64,000 nucleotides of DNA from positions 1-64,000 of the forward strand of contig JAKSMC010000007.1 of the NCBI GenBank assembly GCA_024400835.1. The letters are read 5' to 3'. The notes beneath the pieces are model-generated. The model worked only from the letters and a program-made list of their open reading frames with translations. It did not search any database and had not been told where the DNA came from. Origin of the DNA: Bacteroidales bacterium. GTDB lineage: Bacteria; Bacteroidota; Bacteroidia; Bacteroidales; WCHB1-69. This document shows, piece by piece, positions 57,967 to 64,000 of this stretch. Position numbers and translations under genes: made by a program. Positions within the stretch are counted from its first letter, which is position 1. The number at the start of each line of letters is the position of its first letter.

Positions 57967-59187
57967 TCATTCGTCATAATATTTCCTCCACTCATCAAAT
58001 GCGCCATTCCACCGTTTGCTTCTGAGTTTGCGTAATTGGGCAAAGCGTTGGGGCAGACGATGATACAAATAGATGTAATCGTCAAAAACCGCCTCTGCCA
58101 ATTCTCCATCTACATACTCTCCCATACGCATATAGGCTTCCAACACGTTCGTGCTGTCGGCCGCCGCGTACTTACGAATAATTTCTGTGGGATCAAAAGG
58201 CTTGGTGGTATCTTCTTCTATTTCAACAATATTGTAATAAATACTCATCTCCAAATCACTGGATGGGATGATGTCGCAAAGTGCTGCGGCAGTGATTTCC
58301 TCTTTGGGTGTACGCAACAATGCTCGCAGTCGCGTGGCGTAGGGCGTGGTGTAATCTTGAATGTGCATCCACCATGTTTCATCCACTTCATTGAGTTTTC
58401 GAAGGGAGTCATATTGTGGCGTCCCCCAATCTGCATACAAAAGTTCATCATAAAGTTTCCACCCAAAATTAACATTTTTTTCATGGGGATAGAACTCTGC
58501 AACTCCCGTATCAAGCGCTTCGGAGTCCGGAATGCGGAAGTCACCCCAGTTGCATTTTTCCTTATGATTCAAATCGTACGATGTCCAGGTACCTTCGTAC
58601 TGGTTGTTGCAATAGCCGTCGGCAATGGCCCAAAAGGCATCATAGTAAAATCGTCCGTGTCGCTTGGCATAGCCAAAAGTGGCCCGCCCGGATAGAATGC
58701 CGGCCCCCGCACAGTTGGTGTCTTCGTTGAAAACATAATGGGCAAAGATGGCACCTTCTTCTTCCGCTAATTCGGAAAATTTCCAATCTTTGTATGTCGT
58801 GACGGAATCTAACACGATATGACCAGAGAAATAGCGGATAGTGTCGCGGCATCGCGTGTATCCATTCACCAGATAGTCGCCATTACCGAGATGTTTCACA
58901 TTGTTGTAATGGATATAGAATCTTTGAAAATTGGGGCCACGATAGCCAATAGGTTCTGTATGGCCGAATTTTATGAGGCACAAAGAATCTTCGGTGGCGT
59001 AAGTATTTGTACTGTCAATCCATATTTCGGGTTCCGCAAACACCGTGTCGTGGCAGATGATGGATTGCGAGAGATCCGCTTGTCGAACTTGCTGAATCGT
59101 CGTGTACCGGGGGCTCCTGCATCCAACAAGGCCCAACAGGCACAACAAGAAAACTGGCGAGAAAAGATAGGTGAGTCTGATCTTCAT
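57967..59187 (-). CDS. Lipoprotein of unknown function
   Basis: 406 aa from ATG 59187, giving a lipoprotein signal (YLFSPVFLLCLLGLVGC). The N-terminal half (about 40-210) has beta segments (GNGDYLVNGYTRCRDTIRYF), then GRFYYDAFWAIADGYCNNQY with NNQYEGTWTSYD in a MORN-like style. The C-terminal part is helical. I recognise no family. It has its own TAnnTTTG element and faces the Fur-family gene divergently. Confidence 0.72.
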   Translation of the reverse strand: MKIRLTYLFSPVFLLCLLGLVGCRSPRYTTIQQVRQADLSQSIICHDTVFAEPEIWIDSTNTYATEDSLCLIKFGHTEPIGYRGPNFQRFYIHYNNVKHLGNGDYLVNGYTRCRDTIRYFSGHIVLDSVTTYKDWKFSELAEEEGAIFAHYVFNEDTNCAGAGILSGRATFGYAKRHGRFYYDAFWAIADGYCNNQYEGTWTSYDLNHKEKCNWGDFRIPDSEALDTGVAEFYPHEKNVNFGWKLYDELLYADWGTPQYDSLRKLNEVDETWWMHIQDYTTPYATRLRALLRTPKEEITAAALCDIIPSSDLEMSIYYNIVEIEEDTTKPFDPTEIIRKYAAADSTNVLEAYMRMGEYVDGELAEAVFDDYIYLYHRLPQRFAQLRKLRSKRWNGAFDEWRKYYDE

Positions 59188-59240
59188 AATGTGTTGTAAT
59201 ATTGTTTCTATCTTGTTTGATTGCTTAATTAAAGAGACCG

Positions 59241-59248
59241 CAAAATTA
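59241..59248 (-). promoter_or_regulatory. -7 element of the 406-aa lipoprotein gene
   Basis: TAATTTTG on the minus strand, 54 bp before the start codon. Confidence 0.45.
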
Positions 59249-59330
59249 CATAAAAAACGTTTTGCTTGATGACGCATAAATCCTTCTATAACATCTTTTC
59301 GTAGGAATGAAGTGTGCTTCAGAAAAATAT

Positions 59331-59361
59331 TTTGAGAATTCTTAAAAAAATGATATTTTTG
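59331..59361 (+). promoter_or_regulatory. Promoter of the Fur-family gene
   Basis: TTTG (59331-59334) and TATTTTTG (59354-59361) at 19-bp spacing, 37 bp before the start codon. Confidence 0.65.
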
Positions 59362-59398
59362 CATCTGTTTTAATTTTGTAATCAGTACAAATTTCTAT

Positions 59399-59824
59399 AT
59401 GGAAAAAGTACAGGAATATCTGATGTCCAAGGGGATTCGTCCTTCTCCTCAGCGCATTGCAATTATGGACTATTTGCTCGACAATTGCAATCACCCTACG
59501 GTAGAGGCCGTATACGATGCGCTTCATACTTCTATGCCGACATTGTCGAAGACAACGGTTTACAATACGTTGAAGCTGTTTGAGAAAAAGCAGGCGGTGC
59601 AGATATTGAATATCGATGAGAGAAATGTCCGTTTGGATGCCACGATGGAGCCCCACGCGCACTTTCAATGTATGCGTTGTGGGAAGATATTTGATGTGCC
59701 TGTGAAAAATGGCGGTAAGATGGCCGAACTTTTGGGAATGAATGAAATGACGGACTTTGAGGTGCAGCAGACGCAAATTTATTACAAAGGGCTTTGTCCG
59801 CATTGCCAATCTGAAAAAGAATAA
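59399..59824 (+). CDS. Fur/PerR-family metalloregulator
   Basis: 141 aa. Winged helix in [20 protein letters not shown], then [20 protein letters not shown]. Metal site residues: [20 protein letters not shown] with CxxC, and [10 protein letters not shown] with the second CxxC (structural zinc). The rubrerythrin gene 41 bp downstream suggests a PerR-like peroxide sensor controlling oxidative defence, but Fur cannot be excluded from sequence alone. Confidence 0.93.
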   Translation: MEKVQEYLMSKGIRPSPQRIAIMDYLLDNCNHPTVEAVYDALHTSMPTLSKTTVYNTLKLFEKKQAVQILNIDERNVRLDATMEPHAHFQCMRCGKIFDVPVKNGGKMAELLGMNEMTDFEVQQTQIYYKGLCPHCQSEKE

Positions 59825-59865
59825 CAATAATCAATTTAATACATAACACTTTAAAAAAGAAAATT

Positions 59866-60522
59866 ATGACAAAGTACAAATGCAAAGTTTGCGGCGAAAT
59901 TTTTGAAGTCGCTGATGGACAGGAAGCTGTATGTCCTCGTTGCCGTAAGTCTGGTAACGACTTGGAAGTTGTAACGGAAACGAAGTCCAATCCGTATGCT
60001 GGCACGCAAACGGAAAAGAATTTGGAAGCCGCTTTTGCCGGTGAATCTCAAGCCAGAAATAAGTACACTTATTTCGCATCCAAAGCCAAGAAAGAGGGTT
60101 ACGAGCAAATCGCAGCTCTTTTCTTGCAAACGGCTGACAATGAAAAAGAGCACGCTAAAATGTGGTTCAAGGAATTGAATGGCATAGGCGACACTGCAGA
60201 AAACCTGGCTGCTGCCGCTGCTGGCGAAAACTACGAATGGACCGATATGTACGAAGGTTTTGCAAAGACTGCAGAAGCTGAAGGCTTTGCTGAATTAGCT
60301 AAGAAATTCCGCCTGGTGGCTGCTATTGAAAAACGCCACGAGGAACGCTATCGCGCTTTATTGAAGAATGTGGAAACCGCTCAAGTATTTGAAAAGAGCG
60401 AAGTTAAGGTTTGGGAATGCCGCAACTGCGGTCATATCGTAGTGGGCACCAAAGCACCCGAAGTTTGCCCTACTTGTGCTCATCCGCAATCCTATTTTGA
60501 AATTCACCTCGAAAACTACTAA
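59866..60522 (+). CDS. Rubrerythrin with rubredoxin-like domains at both ends
   Basis: 218 aa. N-terminal rubredoxin-like knuckles CKVCGEIF and CPRCRKSG (about 6-30), ferritin-like diiron domain with [33 protein letters not shown] and [15 protein letters not shown] (ExxH ligands), and a C-terminal rubredoxin with CRNCGHIV and CPTCAHPQ. Classical rubrerythrin has only the C-terminal rubredoxin. It reduces hydrogen peroxide in anaerobes. The adjacent Fur/PerR gene probably controls it. Followed by a strong terminator. Confidence 0.94.
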   Translation: MTKYKCKVCGEIFEVADGQEAVCPRCRKSGNDLEVVTETKSNPYAGTQTEKNLEAAFAGESQARNKYTYFASKAKKEGYEQIAALFLQTADNEKEHAKMWFKELNGIGDTAENLAAAAAGENYEWTDMYEGFAKTAEAEGFAELAKKFRLVAAIEKRHEERYRALLKNVETAQVFEKSEVKVWECRNCGHIVVGTKAPEVCPTCAHPQSYFEIHLENY

Positions 60523-60544
60523 TCGTTATTGAGACGAAATGAAT

Positions 60545-60576
60545 AAAGCGGGACCGATCAACATCGGCCCCGCTTT
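60545..60576 (+). terminator. Terminator of the rubrerythrin gene
   Basis: 14-bp stem (AAAGCGGGACCGAT with ATCGGCCCCGCTTT, one mismatch) with a CAAC loop and a T-rich tail. Confidence 0.88.
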
Positions 60577-60604
60577 GTGTTTTGTTTTATATGTGTCTGA
60601 GGGC

Positions 60605-61135
60605 TTACCGATTCCTTATTTTCATCACGCGCACTTTTTTGTCGCGGCCCACTAAGAGCTTAGGGCATTCGGTTTCGATGTCGCAGTCGGTGAATCCGCA
60701 CTTCTCCATCACTCGGCGGGACGCGGGATTGTCGATGAAGTAGTCGCCCCAGAGTGTTGCAAAGCCCTTTTCGCAGAAGCAGTATTCCACCACGGCGCGC
60801 AGGGCTTCTGTGCAGATACCTTTGTTCCAATGGGGTGCGCCGACCCAATAGCCGACTTCGGCTTCGTTTTCGGCAATGGGGATATTGCTGGCTTCCGGCG
60901 GCAGATAGCCGACACAGCCGATGGGTTCGTCAGTCTCTAATAGCACAATGGCCCACATACCTTCGCCGTGGAAGATGGTGCGGATAAATTCCAAGCTTTC
61001 GGCTTCGTTTTGGTGCGGCGGCCAGCCCGCGCGCGGTCCAACTTCCGGATCGGAAGCGTATTTGAACAATGCCGGCGCGTCATTTTCGCGCCAGGGACGG
61101 AGTAGGAGTCTTTCAGTTTTAATTTGAGTTTCCAT
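60605..61135 (-). CDS. GNAT family acetyltransferase (RimJ/RimL type)
   Basis: 176 aa. TERLLLRPWRENDAPALFKY, EPIGCVGYLPPEASNIP, EVGYWVGAPHWNKGICTEAL and the FCEKGFATLWGDYFIDNPAS segment match the Acetyltransf_3 group of N-terminal acetyltransferases. The acceptor is unknown. Own promoter. Confidence 0.92.
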   Translation of the reverse strand: METQIKTERLLLRPWRENDAPALFKYASDPEVGPRAGWPPHQNEAESLEFIRTIFHGEGMWAIVLLETDEPIGCVGYLPPEASNIPIAENEAEVGYWVGAPHWNKGICTEALRAVVEYCFCEKGFATLWGDYFIDNPASRRVMEKCGFTDCDIETECPKLLVGRDKKVRVMKIRNR

Positions 61136-61155
61136 AATGGCGAGTAATCTGTTTG

Positions 61156-61184
61156 CAAAAGTACGCTTTTTTTATTTTTTGCAA
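61156..61184 (-). promoter_or_regulatory. Promoter of the GNAT gene
   Basis: On the minus strand TTG (61184-61182) and TACTTTTG (61163-61156) are 18 bp apart, 20 bp before the start codon. Confidence 0.6.
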
Positions 61185-61188
61185 GTTA

Positions 61189-61818
61189 TTATACAGAGAT
61201 CGTCCGTATCGTTTCCTGCAGCTTTTCTAAGAACCTCGCCGCGTCCATACCGTCCATCTGCACGTGGTGGAATTGGAAAGAGACGGGCACTTCCGTTTTC
61301 CACAAATGCTTGCGATACTTTCCCCACATCACCATAGGATTGCTGAATAATTCCGTGTATTGGTTGACAATGCAATCGAGCTCGGTGGCCGGCATCGTGG
61401 AGGTGCCGATGACCATGTCGTCTTCACGGAAGGAACTTTCGCAGTTCTCGGCCACTGATTTCGTTAATTCCAGATAGTCGTGGTTGAACTGCTGCAGGTC
61501 TTCGGTGACGTGGATGTCGCAGGAGTTGATGCCGCCCTGCCGGTTGGGCACGATGACGTTGACGGCCAATGTGTCGTATTGCAGCATTTTGTCTTTTTGC
61601 GGCAGCAGGTAAAATTCCCTGATGGCACTGGCCGCCTGGCCGATGCAGTAGCACATCAGCATATTGAGTTTTAGATTCTTTTTCTTACTTATTCGCACCA
61701 AATGACGGATGTCGAAGGTCTTGGTCAGCGTGACCATCGGCATAGGCGATTTCATCCAAAGTTCAAAGGCTTTGGCACGGGGAGTGGTTTGAGGGGCAAT
61801 AGTTTGTATCATTTTCAA
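61189..61818 (-). CDS. Chloramphenicol acetyltransferase (CatA)-like protein
   Basis: 209 aa. The catalytic His motif HHxxxDG is seen as FQFHHVQMDGMDAARFL at about 185-198. N-terminal FELWMKSPMPMVTLTKTFDI and the middle LNMLMCYCIGQAASAIREF match the CAT fold. It is likely a housekeeping acyltransferase rather than a resistance gene, since it shows no mobile context. DUF4491 gene lies 41 bp upstream on the same strand. Confidence 0.88.
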   Translation of the reverse strand: MKMIQTIAPQTTPRAKAFELWMKSPMPMVTLTKTFDIRHLVRISKKKNLKLNMLMCYCIGQAASAIREFYLLPQKDKMLQYDTLAVNVIVPNRQGGINSCDIHVTEDLQQFNHDYLELTKSVAENCESSFREDDMVIGTSTMPATELDCIVNQYTELFSNPMVMWGKYRKHLWKTEVPVSFQFHHVQMDGMDAARFLEKLQETIRTISV

Positions 61819-61859
61819 ATGTGTATTGAAAAGTTGGAATTGGATGTGGATGGCACTGA

Positions 61860-62141
61860 TTATTCACTGTCTTTTTTAGGAAACCAACCTTTTTCAACTC
61901 TTTTTTTCTGCTGGAAAAGTTCAAGTATGCTCCAAAAACAGGAAAAGGCAAAGATGCCAAGAAGGATGGAGGCCTGGATGTTTTTGACGCACAGAGATGC
62001 TATTACTCCGATAAGACCGACAAGGGTGAACATCCACCAGCATTTGGTGCCGAGATGATATTCCGCTTTGATGACAATTGGATGGAAAAGTCCGATGAGC
62101 ATAAAACTTGCGAGTCCGATGATGATGCCTGAGAAATTCAT
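61860..62141 (-). CDS. DUF4491 small membrane protein
   Basis: 93 aa from ATG 62141; the longer open frame upstream is not supported. Three hydrophobic segments and the family landmarks IIIGLASFMLIGLFHPIVIK, AEYHLGTKCWW and ASILLGIFAFSCFWSI, LELFQQKKRVEKGWF match DUF4491. Function unknown. Own TAnnTTTG element. Confidence 0.85.
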   Translation of the reverse strand: MNFSGIIIGLASFMLIGLFHPIVIKAEYHLGTKCWWMFTLVGLIGVIASLCVKNIQASILLGIFAFSCFWSILELFQQKKRVEKGWFPKKDSE

Positions 62142-62175
62142 GAGGATCGTTGTATTTTTTTCAATATATTTTTTG

Positions 62176-62183
62176 CAAAAATA
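62176..62183 (-). promoter_or_regulatory. -7 element of the DUF4491 gene
   Basis: TATTTTTG on the minus strand, 35 bp before the start codon. Confidence 0.5.
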
Positions 62184-62290
62184 CATTTTTTGAAAACATA
62201 ATCTAATATGGACGAAAATTATGAACTGTTTGGGCGGACTGTTTCCTGCGTGAATTTTGACGTGCTTTAGTTTTTTGTAATATGTCATAA

Positions 62291-62309
62291 CAGGGATAAA
62301 TCATTAAAA
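62291..62309 (+). repeat. IS left inverted repeat
   Basis: CAGGGATAAATCATTAAAA, exact reverse complement of the right end. Confidence 0.95.
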
Positions 62310-62415
62310 GCCGTGAGAACCCGTGTTCGTGGGGAATGGCGAGATCAGAGGCGTTTTGGGGTGAAAAAAGATGGCGGCTCACTCTCCGGAGTGCCTGTTT
62401 TTTGGAAGAAAAAGC

Positions 62416-62447
62416 AATAAAAAACCGCACTTGTTGATTTACAAGTG
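62416..62447 (-). terminator. Terminator of the transposase gene
   Basis: CACTTGT/ACAAGTG stem with a six-base loop (62428-62447) followed on the minus strand by GCGG and a T-run, 42 bp past the stop. Confidence 0.7.
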
Positions 62448-62489
62448 TTTGCGTGTCTTCGGAAGGATTGTTTTCATGGTTTCACGTGA

Positions 62490-63596
62490 TCAGAACCTCC
62501 TGATGACCTTTTCCAGGTATTTGTCGTCCCAGCCTGCCGCCTTTCTCAACGTCCTCAGGGATGTGGCCTGCTTCTTAAGCTCCTCGTCCTCCTGTTTCAG
62601 GTTGTTGATGACCATCTTGTTGATTATGTTGATGTTGCGCGCGGTGTTGTCCTTTCTCCTCAGGGACGCGTCCTCTCCGAAGTCCATGTCCAAGATCCAG
62701 TGGCAGCTTTCTATTCCCCAGTGGCTCCGGATCGCCTTGGCTATTTTCCCGCCATCCGTCAGCGAGGTGATGAAGTATCTCGTGTCCTCCGTCATAGCTC
62801 CGGTCTTCTTGTCGATGCGCTGGCTTTCGACCTTCACCACCGCCCTGAGGTTCGGCCACTCATCCCTGCCCCAAAGGCGCTTCAGATCCTTGCACACGCA
62901 GTACCTGCGGGTCTCTATGCGGCCGTGCCCCATGTTGAGCGTGGCCTCCCCGCCGTCGGACGCGACCTCGGCGAACGTGCGCACGACGTCGTCGTACAGC
63001 GTCGGGTGGTTGCGCTTCAGCGAGAGCACGTAGTCAGCCTTCTTCTCCACTATCTTCGCCGCAATCTCCTTTTGGCAGCCCATGGCGTCAATGGTGACCG
63101 TGGCCTTCTTTACGTTGATCATGTCCAACAGCCTGGGAATCACGGAGATCTCGTTGCTGTGGTCGTCGGTCCGCAGCTGGCCGAAGAACGCCCGGTGCTC
63201 GCCCGCCCAAGCGCTTACGATGTGCATCGGACTGTCAGGCTCCATCAGGCTCGCCCTCCTGATGCGCTTGCCGTCGATGCTGACCACCTCGCCGCGGGTG
63301 TTCCCTATGGCCTGGTTCATCCACTTCGTGAAGCTGGCGCCGAACGCCTCCGGGTCGAGTTTCGCGAAGAAGCGGCGGAAGGTGTCCTTGCTTGGAATGC
63401 CGGCCGACATGTCCACGAATTTGGACAGCACCTTGATGTGCAGACGCGAGAACAGCACGACCTGCGGCCAGCTGTCGGCTCCGCAGAGTGTAGCCGCGAC
63501 TGCCATGAATATGATTTTCCCCAGGGAATGGACCCTCTTGCGTTTGATTCTGTGGTCGGGAATCTCCTCCAGAAACGCCTGAAACGATGCCTTCAT
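62490..63596 (-). CDS. ISAs1 family transposase
   Basis: 368 aa, full length. DDE-type domain: FMAVAATLCGADSWPQV at the N-terminus, VVSIDGKRIRRASL and VTIDAMGCQKEIAAKIVEKK with the catalytic Asp residues, DYVLSLKRNHPTLYDDV, and SHWGIESCHWILDMDFGEDA with the Glu. These are ISAs1/H-repeat family signatures. Frame is intact, so the element is probably active or was recently. Confidence 0.95.
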   Translation of the reverse strand: MKASFQAFLEEIPDHRIKRKRVHSLGKIIFMAVAATLCGADSWPQVVLFSRLHIKVLSKFVDMSAGIPSKDTFRRFFAKLDPEAFGASFTKWMNQAIGNTRGEVVSIDGKRIRRASLMEPDSPMHIVSAWAGEHRAFFGQLRTDDHSNEISVIPRLLDMINVKKATVTIDAMGCQKEIAAKIVEKKADYVLSLKRNHPTLYDDVVRTFAEVASDGGEATLNMGHGRIETRRYCVCKDLKRLWGRDEWPNLRAVVKVESQRIDKKTGAMTEDTRYFITSLTDGGKIAKAIRSHWGIESCHWILDMDFGEDASLRRKDNTARNINIINKMVINNLKQEDEELKKQATSLRTLRKAAGWDDKYLEKVIRRF

Positions 63597-63625
63597 AACA
63601 ATGTGTCAATTTATTGATTACGAGG

Positions 63626-63633
63626 CAAATATA
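63626..63633 (-). promoter_or_regulatory. -7 element of the transposase gene
   Basis: TATATTTG on the minus strand, 30 bp before the start codon. Confidence 0.5.
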
Positions 63634-63839
63634 CAAAAAATAACAATGCGAAACATTATAACTAATTGATTGTTAATAACTTATGTTAAATGTTGATAAC
63701 TTTTTATGTGCCAGCGATTTAATGCAGATATCGGGTGGTTGTCACCAAACTCATCCGCCACATACCGCAAGTTGGTATGAAGCCACACCTTGTCGAAGCC
63801 AGGCCTTGTTTCTCTGGACATGCTTTTAGACAGAAGAAA

Positions 63840-63858
63840 TTTTAATGATTTATCCCTG
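63840..63858 (-). repeat. IS right inverted repeat
   Basis: TTTTAATGATTTATCCCTG, exact reverse complement of the left end. Confidence 0.95.
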
Positions 63859-63898
63859 TATGCTGAAAAGTTTATTTAAAAGGTCTTGATTTTTTGTG

Positions 63899-63906
63899 TA
63901 AGTTTG
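63899..63906 (+). promoter_or_regulatory. -7 element of the YfcC-like gene
   Basis: TAAGTTTG, 22 bp before ATG 63928 and 41 bp from the IS end. Any upstream control region would be cut off by the IS. Confidence 0.5.
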
Positions 63907-63927
63907 CCGCCCTAAAAAAACAATCTT

Positions 63928-64000
63928 ATGCGTACGGATTTCAAAATACCACATACCTTCACTATCGTTTTTTCTATCATCGTAGTTTGTGCTTTGCTGA
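63928..64000 (+). CDS. YfcC-like transporter, N-terminal fragment (runs off window)
   Basis: Only 24 codons are present. MRTDFKIPHTFTIVFSIIVV has the FKxPHTxxIxF start typical of YfcC/UIT-type transporters followed by a first transmembrane helix. Too little sequence to be certain. The start is fixed by the promoter just upstream. Confidence 0.5.
   Translation, partial: MRTDFKIPHTFTIVFSIIVVCALL

Larger units (their letters stand above)
62291..63858. mobile_element. Complete ISAs1-family insertion sequence
   Basis: 1568 bp bounded by 19-bp perfect inverted repeats and containing one transposase gene on the minus strand. The 180-bp left and 240-bp right non-coding flanks inside it hold a terminator (62416-62447) and direct repeats GTTAATAACTT/GTTGATAACTT (63673-63702). 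Its GC content is higher than the flanking intergenic DNA. No perfect target duplication is visible next to the ends (TATGTCATAA versus TATGCTGAAA). Confidence 0.88.

Noticed and set aside
61189..61818. CatA-like gene as a chloramphenicol resistance determinant
   Set aside because: The His motif is present but there is no mobile or resistance context; a housekeeping CAT-like acyltransferase is more likely.
1..64000. tRNA or rRNA genes
   Set aside because: No cloverleaf with a GTTCGA-type T-arm was found in the intergenic gaps, which are mostly short.

Overview
The window looks like chromosomal DNA from an anaerobic member of the Bacteroidota, most likely order Bacteroidales. Support comes from: type IX secretion (T9SS) sorting domains of type A and type B; a PorX regulator; promoters of the TAnnTTTG type; a GH97 enzyme; signal-peptide lipoproteins; and anaerobe-type enzymes (rubrerythrin, a 2-hydroxyacyl-CoA dehydratase activase). 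Species cannot be named from the sequence alone.

Bases 1-8290 are an accessory island. It is a tandem array of five orphan Rhs-type cassettes. Each has a conserved ~190-bp RHS core fused to a different C-terminal toxin domain and followed by a cognate immunity gene. There are also extra immunity-like genes, a toxin-less remnant at 4784-5287 and a decayed sixth boundary at 8127-8290. Several cassette boundaries carry degenerate 7-bp tandem repeats.

8292-13113 (minus strand) is a four-gene operon: ECF sigma factor, a single-pass membrane protein ending in a T9SS type B domain, an M16 peptidase homologue lacking the zinc motif, and a large T9SS type B secreted protein. 13206-16199 holds a DNA glycosylase, a TerC-like protein and a dicarboxylate/amino-acid symporter. 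16194-23453 (minus) is a TetR-controlled RND efflux operon. Between its pump and outer-membrane genes sits a GxxExxY gene bracketed by 36-bp imperfect inverted repeats, and one of these repeats encodes much of the TolC-type signal peptide. A paralogous TetR gene, a PIG-L-like protein and a GC-rich REP-like island (25755-26180) follow.

26250-43854 (minus) is mostly core genome: a thioredoxin-like protein, a giant dehydratase activase, an S37-type peptidase, then cca, a DUF4296 lipoprotein, porX and an esterase in one run, a PNGase F-like secreted protein, chorismate synthase, a TraB/GumN protein, a zinc metallopeptidase and an unknown membrane protein. 43996-52688 (plus) holds a T9SS type A protein with YD-like repeats, GH97, a coiled-coil PD-(D/E)XK protein, GH2 and aldose epimerase, suggesting galactoside or glucoside use. 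52713-61818 holds redox and repair genes (bcp, an fRMsr-MsrA fusion, a Fur-family regulator, rubrerythrin) with an arginine deiminase-like enzyme, a DUF362 ferredoxin, dgkA and two acetyltransferases. A complete ISAs1-family element with 19-bp perfect terminal repeats (62291-63858) lies just upstream of a truncated YfcC-like transporter gene at the window edge.

A dispersed family of short intergenic repeats links otherwise unrelated parts of the window. It is built of degenerate heptamers, often around a small palindrome, at 14866, 21176, 22254, 37705, 40566 and 51422. Similar heptamer grammar appears inside the toxin array.
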